Shown here: one piece after another, positions 49,361-55,256 of the stretch
Layout of the letters: each line of letters opens with the position of its first letter
How positions within the stretch are numbered: the stretch's first letter is position 1
DNA from: an uncultured Clostridia bacterium
Lineage (GTDB): Bacteria > Bacillota > Clostridia > Christensenellales > Aristaeellaceae
Length of the DNA: 55,256 nucleotides
NCBI GenBank assembly: GCA_944362695.1
Contig: CALVTQ010000142.1
Location: forward strand, 1 to 55,256
Direction of reading: 5' to 3'
Program-made: the position numbers and the translations under genes
Notes under the pieces: generated by a model
Databases searched by the model: none
Told to the model about the DNA's origin: nothing
Seen by the model: only the letters and a program-made list of their open reading frames with translations

Positions 49361-50224
49361 ATGCTGGACACGCGAATCGGCCCGAACACGCTGCGTTATG
49401 CCGTGCTCGGCGAAAAACTGGGGCATACGTGGGCGCCCTCCACCCATAATTCCATCTTCCCGGCGGCGGGCATGGACGCGGTGTACATTCCCGTGACCAT
49501 CCCGCGCGAGAAGCTCGCCTCCGTCGTGGACGTGTTCCGCGACTGCTTCGGCGGCTTCAACGTCACGATTCCGTACAAGGAGCGCATCATGCCGCTGCTC
49601 GATGAGATCGACGACGCGGCGAGGGCGTGCGGCGCGGTCAACACGGTCGAAAACCGCGACGGCAGGCTCATCGGCCACATCACCGACGGGCTGGGCTTGC
49701 TGCGCGCCATCGAGGAGCAGGGCGTATCCACGGACAAGAAGGATGTGCTGATCCTCGGCGGCGGCGGCGCGGCGCGCGCGGCGGCGGTTGCGTTCTTGCA
49801 GCGCGGCGGGCGCGTGACGTTCGCTCTGCGCGATACGGCAAAGGGCGAGGCACTTGTCGGCGATCTGGCGAAGTTCCTGCCCGACGGCGCATCGAGGCTC
49901 GGCGTCGTATCACTCTGCGGCATCGAGGGCGCGCACGACATTCTGGTCAACTGCACGCCCGTGGGCATGTATCCGCACGCGGACGCCTCACCGGTCAGTG
50001 ATGACGTGGTCGCGCGCTGCGGGGCTGTGTTCGATGCAGTGTATAATCCGAGGGAAACGCGGCTGATCGCGGCGGCGAAGCGGCTTGGCGTGCCTGCCGT
50101 GGAGGGCTTGGGCATGCTGTATTATCAGGCCGTGGAGGCCGAAAAGATCTGGCTTGGCGGAGAACCGGCTGCTAAAGATGTGCTTGATTCGGTCTATGGC
50201 GACCTTCAGGCACAGCTTACATAA
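49361..50224 (+). CDS. aroE: Shikimate dehydrogenase
   Basis: 287 residues. Reduces 3-dehydroshikimate with NADPH. 'GFNVTIPYKERIMPLLDEID' has the catalytic lysine, 'GAVNTV', 'DGLGLLRAI', the dinucleotide loop 'LILGGGGAARAAA', 'NCTPVGMYP' and 'GLGMLYYQA' are all in place. The N-terminal shikimate loop reads 'GEKLGHTWAPSTHN', so the first of the two usual serines is Thr and the second is Ala, which is unusual. A YdiB- or quinate-type specificity cannot be excluded. Confidence 0.88.
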   Translation: MLDTRIGPNTLRYAVLGEKLGHTWAPSTHNSIFPAAGMDAVYIPVTIPREKLASVVDVFRDCFGGFNVTIPYKERIMPLLDEIDDAARACGAVNTVENRDGRLIGHITDGLGLLRAIEEQGVSTDKKDVLILGGGGAARAAAVAFLQRGGRVTFALRDTAKGEALVGDLAKFLPDGASRLGVVSLCGIEGAHDILVNCTPVGMYPHADASPVSDDVVARCGAVFDAVYNPRETRLIAAAKRLGVPAVEGLGMLYYQAVEAEKIWLGGEPAAKDVLDSVYGDLQAQLT

Positions 50225-50248
50225 ACGACAATCAAAGGGGGAATTGCG

Positions 50249-50812
50249 ATGAACATTTGGCATGACATTGATCCCGCGCTGATTACTTCCGATCGTTTTA
50301 TGGCCGTCATCGAGATCAAGAAGGGCGGCAAGAACAAGTACGAGATGGACAAGGCCACCGGCATGCTGCGCCTTGACCGCGTGCTCTACACGTCCACGCA
50401 TTATCCGGCCAACTACGGCTTCATCCCGCGCACGTTCGCCGATGACGGCGACCCGCTCGATGTGCTGGTGCTCTGCTCGGAGGCCATTGAGCCGATGACG
50501 CTCGTGCAGTGCCGTCCGATCGGCATGATCCAGATGAATGACAGCGACGCGCGCGACGAGAAGATCATCGCTGTGCCGCTGGGCGACCCGAACTACAATT
50601 TCATGTTCGACATCAGCCAGCTCCCGGAGCATGTGATCGACGAGATTCGCCACTTCTTCACGGTCTACAAGGAGCTGGAGGGCCGCACGACGGTCGTCAG
50701 CAACGCCGAGAACCGCGAGGTTGCCACGAAGGTCATCGCGGAATGCATCGAGGCGTACAATGCCAAATACGGCAGCAAAAAGGAAAACAAGGAAAAGAGC
50801 AAGAAGGTTTAA
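50249..50812 (+). CDS. ppa: Inorganic pyrophosphatase (family I)
   Basis: 187 residues. Hydrolyses pyrophosphate. 'YPANYGFIPRTFADDGDPLDVLVL' is the family I signature with three metal-binding aspartates; 'EIKKGGKNKYEMDKATG' holds the substrate lysines. A C-terminal Lys/Glu-rich tail ('GSKKENKEKSKKV') is the only extra. GGGGG upstream; follows aroE by 24 bases and immediately precedes the amidotransferase. Confidence 0.94.
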   Translation: MNIWHDIDPALITSDRFMAVIEIKKGGKNKYEMDKATGMLRLDRVLYTSTHYPANYGFIPRTFADDGDPLDVLVLCSEAIEPMTLVQCRPIGMIQMNDSDARDEKIIAVPLGDPNYNFMFDISQLPEHVIDEIRHFFTVYKELEGRTTVVSNAENREVATKVIAECIEAYNAKYGSKKENKEKSKKV

Positions 50813-50815
50813 TTG

Positions 50816-51550
50816 ATGAAAAAACGTCCCTTGATCGGCGTGTCCGGCTCGCACGACGGCGAAAAGCGCACGGTTTTCGTGCGCGAGAACTACATGGATT
50901 CCATCATCAACGCCGGCGGCATCCCGGTGCTCCTACCCGAAACCTGCGACAAGGAGACGGTGCAGGCGTATCTCGAGCGGCTGGACGGCCTGCTGCTGGC
51001 GGGCGGTGTGGACATCAATCCCGCACGCTTTGGCGAGGAGAAACTGCCCGAGTGCGGCGAGATCGACGAGAAGCGCGATGCGTTTGAGCTGATGATCACG
51101 CCGATGGCGATTGAGATGGGCATGCCGGTGTTCGGCATTTGCCGCGGAATTCAGACGCTCGGCGTCGCGCTGGGCGGCACGCTCATTCAGGATATCCAGA
51201 GCCAAAAGGACATTCCCGCCGTGACGCATGACCAGAAGCCGCCGTACTCCGACGACACACATGAGGTCATCTTCGAGGAGGGCGGCCTGCTCGAGCGCAT
51301 TGTGGGAGAACGCCGCGTGCGCGTGAACAGCATGCACCACCAGTGCGTCAAGACGCTCAGCGAGAAGATGAAGCTCGAGGGCATATCGGATGACGGCTTG
51401 ATCGAAGCGATCAGCATGATCGGGCGCAAGGATGTGTTCGCGGTGCAGTATCACCCGGAATATCTCACGGCGGAGCGCGAGCAGGCGCGCAGGCTGTTCG
51501 AGTATTTCGTCGAGTGCGCCAAGGCGTATCAGGTCAAAAAAGCCGAGTGA
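50816..51550 (+). CDS. Class I glutamine amidotransferase-like hydrolase (PuuD family)
   Basis: 244 residues. The nucleophile is C109 in 'VFGICRGIQTLGVALGG'; the His and Glu of the triad are in 'AVQYHPEYL' near residue 215. 'LLLAGGVDINPARFGEE' is typical of the gamma-glutamyl-GABA hydrolase family; substrate here unknown. ATG 50816 follows the ppa stop after 3 bases (an in-frame TTG at 50813 is also open). Confidence 0.86.
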   Translation: MKKRPLIGVSGSHDGEKRTVFVRENYMDSIINAGGIPVLLPETCDKETVQAYLERLDGLLLAGGVDINPARFGEEKLPECGEIDEKRDAFELMITPMAIEMGMPVFGICRGIQTLGVALGGTLIQDIQSQKDIPAVTHDQKPPYSDDTHEVIFEEGGLLERIVGERRVRVNSMHHQCVKTLSEKMKLEGISDDGLIEAISMIGRKDVFAVQYHPEYLTAEREQARRLFEYFVECAKAYQVKKAE

Positions 51551-51592
51551 GCCAACGCGGCAAACGATTCATAAAACATAAGGGCAGCGGGC

Positions 51593-51613
51593 GAGCAGTC
51601 TGCTGCTCTTTTT
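51593..51613 (+). terminator. Intrinsic terminator after the amidotransferase gene
   Basis: GAGCAG (51593-51598) pairs with CTGCTC (51603-51608) around a TCTG loop, followed by TTTTT. It closes the pheST-aroE-ppa group. Confidence 0.8.
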
Positions 51614-51642
51614 GTGTGCCGTGTTTGAGAGAATATGGCCGG

Positions 51643-51671
51643 TTGAAATGAGGATGTTTCTTTGGTATAAT
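51643..51671 (+). promoter_or_regulatory. Sigma-A promoter for the HExxH membrane protein
   Basis: -35 TTGAAA (51643-51648), 17-bp spacer, perfect -10 TATAAT (51666-51671), giving a leader of about 120 bases. Confidence 0.85.
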
Positions 51672-51680
51672 AACAAGGAA

Positions 51681-51717
51681 GAAACATGGGATGCGGTCAT
51701 CTTCCCGTGCATGTTTC
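51681..51717 (+). other. Hairpin at the 5' end of the HExxH gene transcript
   Basis: GAAACATG (51681-51688) pairs perfectly with CATGTTTC (51710-51717), and inner GGGA/TCCC pairs can extend it. It begins within a few bases of the predicted transcript start. No T tract follows, so a 5' stability structure or protein-binding site is more likely than a terminator. The remaining leader up to 51797 shows no other clear element. Confidence 0.55.
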
Positions 51718-51797
51718 ATGACGAATGTCACTGGCATCGTGCATGATGCGAAAATAAAGATGTTCACCGAACGGAAAACGATATTAAGGAAACGGAT

Positions 51798-52259
51798 ATG
51801 AACGGGATTCTATACAGAATTTGTCAGTGTACATGGGGCATTTTTCAAACTCTTTTGGGGTTTGCCGTCTATATGATGTGCGGCGGATGCGAGCATTTCA
51901 ACTATCACGGTTCGATCGTCACCATATGGAAAATGAGATCCAGCGTATCGCTGGGAATGTTTGTTTTTATCACGTCAGAACCGTTTTTTGCGCCCAAGTT
52001 TGAAGGGCAGTTCAGCGCTGAGGAGCTGTCTGAACGCCTGCTGGTGCATGAATACGGGCACACGATTCAGTCTATGATTCTGGGGCCGCTTTATCTGCTT
52101 GTCATCGGAATCCCGTCTATGCTGTGGGGATTTCTGGGCGGTAAAAGGCGCAGAGAGAAGCAAATTCCGTACGGTGCCTTCTTCACGGAACGCTGGGCCA
52201 ACCGGCTTGGCGAGCGGGCAACAGGCGAATTGTCCATAGGCAATCTCGCCTTGGAATAA
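51798..52259 (+). CDS. Membrane-associated HExxH (zincin-like) protein
   Basis: 153 residues. H84-E-Y-G-H88 in 'LLVHEYGHTIQSMIL' is a zinc-metallopeptidase motif; E131 in 'FFTERWANRLGER' is a plausible third ligand, as in short HExxH...E zincins. Hydrophobic segments at residues of about 12-30, 50-62 and 93-112 suggest membrane association. The motif sits at a membrane boundary. A peptidase role is possible, but residues 118-123 are basic and no family name is recalled. The gene is less GC-rich than its neighbours, which hints at transfer. AAGGAAACGG before the ATG. Confidence 0.65.
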   Translation: MNGILYRICQCTWGIFQTLLGFAVYMMCGGCEHFNYHGSIVTIWKMRSSVSLGMFVFITSEPFFAPKFEGQFSAEELSERLLVHEYGHTIQSMILGPLYLLVIGIPSMLWGFLGGKRRREKQIPYGAFFTERWANRLGERATGELSIGNLALE

Positions 52260-52321
52260 GCGAGCCGTTATGCTGTGTTTTGTGTATATGAACATAACCG
52301 ACGCCAAAAAGGAGAGCGCAT

Positions 52322-54040
52322 ATGAATCAACGCCGAATCAAAGCGATTTTGCTTGCCGTGGTGCTGCTGGCACTCATGTTTGTTTCCGCGCGTGCGGAGA
52401 TTGAGACGACCGTGCGTGTGTGGCTGCGGCGGCTTGACGTCACCGATTCGCTGCGCATCGAGGTGCAGGGCGAGTACATGCTCGAGGACGGCACGATGCG
52501 CTTTGGCGACGGCACGGTGATGGACGTCGTGCTGCGCGGGGACAAGCTGGTCCTGCACAGCGGACAGATCGCCGTGGTCGTCGGGCCGAGCATGAAGCTG
52601 ATGCGCTGCGAAAGCGAGGTTTCGGGTGCGCTGAAGCTGGCGGGAAATGATGGGCTTTACGAGGGCGATCTGGCGCTGGACATCAGCGATGGCGTGATTC
52701 GGCCCATTCTGCACATTCACGTCGAGGACTACCTGCTGGGCGTCGTGCCATATGAGATGGGCGACAGCTTCCCGCTTGAGGCGCTCAAGGCGCAGGCCAT
52801 CGCCGCGCGCACGTATGCGCTGCAAAAGAGCGGCTCGTCCGGCGCATACGACGTGGAGGATACGACAAACGATCAGGCCTACCGCGGGCGCAACACGTAT
52901 AGCCCGCTTTCCGAGCAGGCCGTGCGCGATACGGAGCGCATGGTGGGCACGTACAACGGAAGCCTCGTACAGTGCTTTTATAGCGCGAGCAACGGCGGAC
53001 AGACGGAGCTGGGCCAGCACGTGTGGCCGACGGACGACCCCAACGCGTATGCGTATATGGACATGCGCGACGACCCGTACGACCTCGAAAACGACGCCAG
53101 CAGCGTCAAACGCTTCACGCTCCCCAAAAAGCCTGGGGACGGCGAGCTTGCGCCGGCTCTGCACAATGTGCTCGTAAACGGCCTGGCCGATCAGCTGAAG
53201 GCGCAGAGTCTGCCCGCGATGCCGGATCAGGTGCGCTTTGACGAGTTCGTCAAGGTCGAGGCGCTGACGCCCAAGTTCGAGGGCGGTTCGCGCTTGATGA
53301 CGCAGATGCGCTTCGAGGTGAAGCTCTCCGTGCGCGACTGCCTGTACAGCGCGCCGCAGGTCACGCCGGGCCCGACGCCCGCGCCCTCCTCAACGCCGGG
53401 CCCGACACCCGCGCCGACGGCGACGCCCGCATTTTCCGATTACCGCGCGGTCAGCCAGACGTTCAGCGTGACGCTGCCGATCTTCACGGAGGTCGAGCAG
53501 GCGATGGGCCTGAGCATCAACGTATACCAAAACGAGCTGATTACCGTGACGGACGTCGGCAGTGCATACATGATCGAATCGAGGCGGTTTGGTCACGGTG
53601 TGGGCATGAGCCAGCGCGGTGCGCAGCAGATGGCCGAAAAATACGGCATGACCTGCCGGGACATCCTGAGCTTCTACTATCCTGGGCTGGTGCTCATGCA
53701 GTACACGGCGCAGAGGGAGCCGCTGCCCACGATCAACATGGACGTGATGGCCACGCCCGCGCCGACGCCCAGCCCGACGCCGAGACCCACGCTGATGCCC
53801 GTGACGCACACAAGCCTCAAGGAGGGCGAATACGTGGCGGTGGTCTCCAACATCGACGACGATTCCTCGCTCAATCTGCGCGTGGAGCCGAGCATGTCCT
53901 CCGACGTGCTGCGCAGGCTGCTCAAAAATCAGGAGCTGATCGTCATGCAGACGATGCCCGACGGCTGGTCGCACGTGTGCACAGATGTCATTGAGGGGTA
54001 CGTGAGGAGCGAGTTTTTGCAGACGGCGGGCGAAGAATGA
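52322..54040 (+). CDS. SpoIID/LytB-domain secreted protein with C-terminal SH3-like domain
   Basis: 572 residues. Signal peptide (about 1-25, ending 'SARA'). The SpoIID lytic-transglycosylase-like domain has 'EDYLLGVVPYEMGDSFPLEALKAQAIAARTYAL' (catalytic E145 by analogy), 'CFYSASNGGQT' and 'GFGHGVGMSQRGAQQMA'-type closing block (here 'RFGHGVGMSQRGAQQMA'). A Pro/Thr linker (about 348-370, 'TPGPTPAP...') splits the domain, and a second Pro/Thr linker (about 475-490) leads to a bacterial SH3 domain (about 500-565, 'LNLRVEPSMSSDVLRRLLKN'). It probably cleaves or binds peptidoglycan stem-free glycans. Whether it serves sporulation engulfment or vegetative wall turnover is not clear. Confidence 0.87.
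   Translation: MNQRRIKAILLAVVLLALMFVSARAEIETTVRVWLRRLDVTDSLRIEVQGEYMLEDGTMRFGDGTVMDVVLRGDKLVLHSGQIAVVVGPSMKLMRCESEVSGALKLAGNDGLYEGDLALDISDGVIRPILHIHVEDYLLGVVPYEMGDSFPLEALKAQAIAARTYALQKSGSSGAYDVEDTTNDQAYRGRNTYSPLSEQAVRDTERMVGTYNGSLVQCFYSASNGGQTELGQHVWPTDDPNAYAYMDMRDDPYDLENDASSVKRFTLPKKPGDGELAPALHNVLVNGLADQLKAQSLPAMPDQVRFDEFVKVEALTPKFEGGSRLMTQMRFEVKLSVRDCLYSAPQVTPGPTPAPSSTPGPTPAPTATPAFSDYRAVSQTFSVTLPIFTEVEQAMGLSINVYQNELITVTDVGSAYMIESRRFGHGVGMSQRGAQQMAEKYGMTCRDILSFYYPGLVLMQYTAQREPLPTINMDVMATPAPTPSPTPRPTLMPVTHTSLKEGEYVAVVSNIDDDSSLNLRVEPSMSSDVLRRLLKNQELIVMQTMPDGWSHVCTDVIEGYVRSEFLQTAGEE
53363..53422 (+). repeat. Imperfect 30-bp tandem repeat in the Pro/Thr linker
   Basis: Units 53363-53392 and 53393-53422 both start ACGCCGGGCCCGAC and encode 'TPGPTPAP'. 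The second copy diverges at its end. Confidence 0.65.
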
Positions 54041-54144
54041 GAAAAAACAGGAAAAAGGTTCGCGAATTTTGTCCCGAATGGCGTGCAGCAGAATAATTAT
54101 TTCACAAAAATCCCATTTTTCTTGACAAAATCATAGAGAAGGAC

Positions 54145-54173
54145 TTGAAAAAAAGGGGCGAGTTGGGTACAAT
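54145..54173 (+). promoter_or_regulatory. Sigma-A promoter for gap
   Basis: -35 TTGAAA (54145-54150), 17-bp spacer, -10 TACAAT (54168-54173). A second TTGACA lies at 54122-54127 without a fitting -10. The AT-rich stretch 54041-54234 contains nothing else I can name. Confidence 0.7.
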
Positions 54174-54234
54174 ATATATGAGCCTCTGCTCAGTCAATAT
54201 TCTATTGGCAAATTGTTTTTAGGAGGAGTTTCCA

Positions 54235-55256
54235 ATGGTTAGAGTTGCGATTAATGGTTTCGGTCGCATCGGTCGTCTTGCTTTCCGCCAGATGTTTGGC
54301 GCTGAGGGCTATGAGGTTGTCGCCATCAACGACCTGACCAGCCCGGCCATGCTGGCCCACCTGCTCAAGTATGACACCGCTCAGGGCGCTTACTGCGGCC
54401 ACATCGGCGAGAACAAGCACACCGTCTCCGCCACCGAGGACAGCATCGTTGTCGACGGCAAGGAGATCAAGATCTACGCCGAGAAGGACGCCAACAACTG
54501 CCCGTGGGGCAAGCTGGACGTCGACGTCGTGCTCGAGTGCACCGGCTTCTACTGCTCCAAGGATAAGTCTATGGCGCACATCAACGCCGGCGCCAAGAAG
54601 GTCGTCATTTCCGCTCCGGCCGGCAACGACCTGAAGACCATCGTGTACTCCGTCAACGAGAAGACCCTGACCACCGAGGATCAGATCATCTCCGCCGCGA
54701 GCTGCACCACCAACTGCCTGGCTCCGATGGCGAAGGCTCTGAACGACGTGTATCCGGTGCAGAGCGGCATCATGACCACCGTGCATGCGTACACCGGCGA
54801 CCAGATGATCCTGGACGGCCCGCATCGCAAGGGTGATCTCCGTCGTGCCCGCGCTGGCGCTCAGAACATCGTTCCGAACTCCACCGGCGCTGCGAAGGCC
54901 ATCGGCCTGGTTATCCCGGAGCTGAACAAGAAGCTGATCGGCTCTGCTCAGCGTGTTCCGGTTTGCACCGGCTCCACCACCATCCTGGTTGCCGTCGTGA
55001 AGGGCAAGGATGTCACCAAGGAGTCCATCAACGCCGCGATGAAGGCTGCTGCCTCTGAGAGCTTCGGCTACAACGAGGAGCCGATCGTTTCTTCCGACGT
55101 CATCGGCATGAAGTATGGCTCCCTGTTCGACGCCACCCAGACCATGGTTGCGCAGCTGGACGAGGACACCTATCAGGTGCAGGTCGTGTCCTGGTACGAC
55201 AACGAGAACAGCTACACCTCTCAGATGGTCCGCACCATCAAGTACTTCGCGGAGCT
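54235..55256 (+). CDS. gap: Glyceraldehyde-3-phosphate dehydrogenase, 3'-truncated by the window
   Basis: 340 codons are visible before the window ends; no stop is reached. The enzyme oxidises glyceraldehyde 3-phosphate with phosphate and NAD. '[16 protein letters not shown]' is the Rossmann loop, 'INDLTS' has the Asp that selects NAD, '[11 protein letters not shown]' holds the catalytic Cys near residue 157, 'TVHAYTGDQ' the His, and '[20 protein letters not shown]' the phosphate sites. '[14 protein letters not shown]' is near the C-terminus, so only a few residues are missing. Codon choice (many AAG, CTG, ATC, GCT) looks like that of a highly expressed gene. AGGAGGAG before ATG 54235. Confidence 0.96.
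   Translation, partial: MVRVAINGFGRIGRLAFRQMFGAEGYEVVAINDLTSPAMLAHLLKYDTAQGAYCGHIGENKHTVSATEDSIVVDGKEIKIYAEKDANNCPWGKLDVDVVLECTGFYCSKDKSMAHINAGAKKVVISAPAGNDLKTIVYSVNEKTLTTEDQIISAASCTTNCLAPMAKALNDVYPVQSGIMTTVHAYTGDQMILDGPHRKGDLRRARAGAQNIVPNSTGAAKAIGLVIPELNKKLIGSAQRVPVCTGSTTILVAVVKGKDVTKESINAAMKAAASESFGYNEEPIVSSDVIGMKYGSLFDATQTMVAQLDEDTYQVQVVSWYDNENSYTSQMVRTIKYFAE

Noticed and set aside
45818-49678. A 1286-codon minus-strand frame opposite pheS-pheT
   Set aside because: It mirrors two well-conserved synthetase genes, has antisense composition, and shows no recognisable domain.
51718-51801. A 27-codon frame overlapping the start of the HExxH gene by ATGA
   Set aside because: No RBS before its ATG, which falls next to the leader hairpin; composition is unremarkable.
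1-55256. CRISPR arrays, tRNA or rRNA genes, insertion sequences, integrases and att-like repeats
   Set aside because: Looked for along the window by eye; no spaced direct repeats, transposase or integrase motifs, or cloverleaf sequences were recognised.

Overview
This window reads as chromosomal core sequence from a GC-rich, endospore-forming anaerobe of the class Clostridia (Bacillota). The evidence is a complete spoIIIAA-AH sporulation operon, a SpoIID/LytB-family protein, the IreB-RuvX-DUF1292 block, SepF/YlmH/DivIVA division genes, a T-box leader in front of pheST, Gls24/AmaP envelope proteins, and sigma-A promoters with 17-bp spacers. I cannot name the genus; the mix of high GC, DUF6273 and PIG-L proteins and clostridial gene order would fit Christensenellales or a relative, but that is a guess. 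No tRNA, rRNA, CRISPR array, insertion sequence or prophage was seen.

Layout. 1-3.3 kb: the end of pckA, then two secreted-protein genes (DUF6273; a PIG-L deacetylase/phosphodiester glycosidase fusion). 3.3-8.4 kb: a membrane protein, a lysA-type decarboxylase, a serine hydrolase, an M20 peptidase and an O6-alkylguanine repair protein. 8.4-13.6 kb: a large zinc-ribbon/membrane-anchored protein, a small membrane protein, and the cysteine desulfurase-ThiI sulfur-transfer pair. 13.6-18 kb: spoIIIAA-AH. 18-33.2 kb: a long, mostly co-directional cluster gls24-amaP-DUF2273-nusB-tsaD-like-folD-xseA-xseB-ispA-PAP2-[OLE RNA]-oapA-dxs-tlyA-nadK-argR-recN-map. 33.2-35.5 kb: argF divergent from aroK and a Nudix gene. 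35.5-40.4 kb: a THUMP-type protein and a division cluster (HlyD-like, yggS, sepF, ylmH, divIVA). 40.5-44 kb: DUF5665, lspA, rluD, a PRC-barrel protein, a 53-residue ORF and an AI-2E-family permease. 44-45.5 kb: ireB, a ruvX-DUF1292 fusion and a second DUF1292 gene. 45.6-51.6 kb: T-box, pheS, pheT, aroE, ppa and a class I amidotransferase. 51.6-55.3 kb: a membrane zincin-like protein, a SpoIID-like protein and the first part of gap.

The most interesting element is at 25.1-26.3 kb. A roughly 600-nt non-coding interval has its own promoter, a closing helix joining its two ends, several internal hairpins and an intrinsic terminator. It lies between ispA and dxs and directly precedes a four-helix membrane protein with a lysine-rich tail. 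Position, length and partner match the OLE (ornate, large, extremophilic) RNA and its membrane partner OapA. The neighbours supply isoprenoid precursors (dxs, ispA), one-carbon units (folD), DNA repair (xseAB, recN), NAD(P) (nadK) and rRNA methylation (tlyA), so the RNA-protein complex is embedded in a housekeeping supercluster.

Other points: an ArgR-like operator overlaps the argF -35 while argR lies 4 kb away; spoIIIAE lacks a usual start codon and SpoIIIAF is very short; two consensus promoters sit inside yggS and ylmH ahead of divIVA; RuvX is fused to DUF1292; and a lower-GC membrane HExxH gene has a hairpin at its predicted transcript start.
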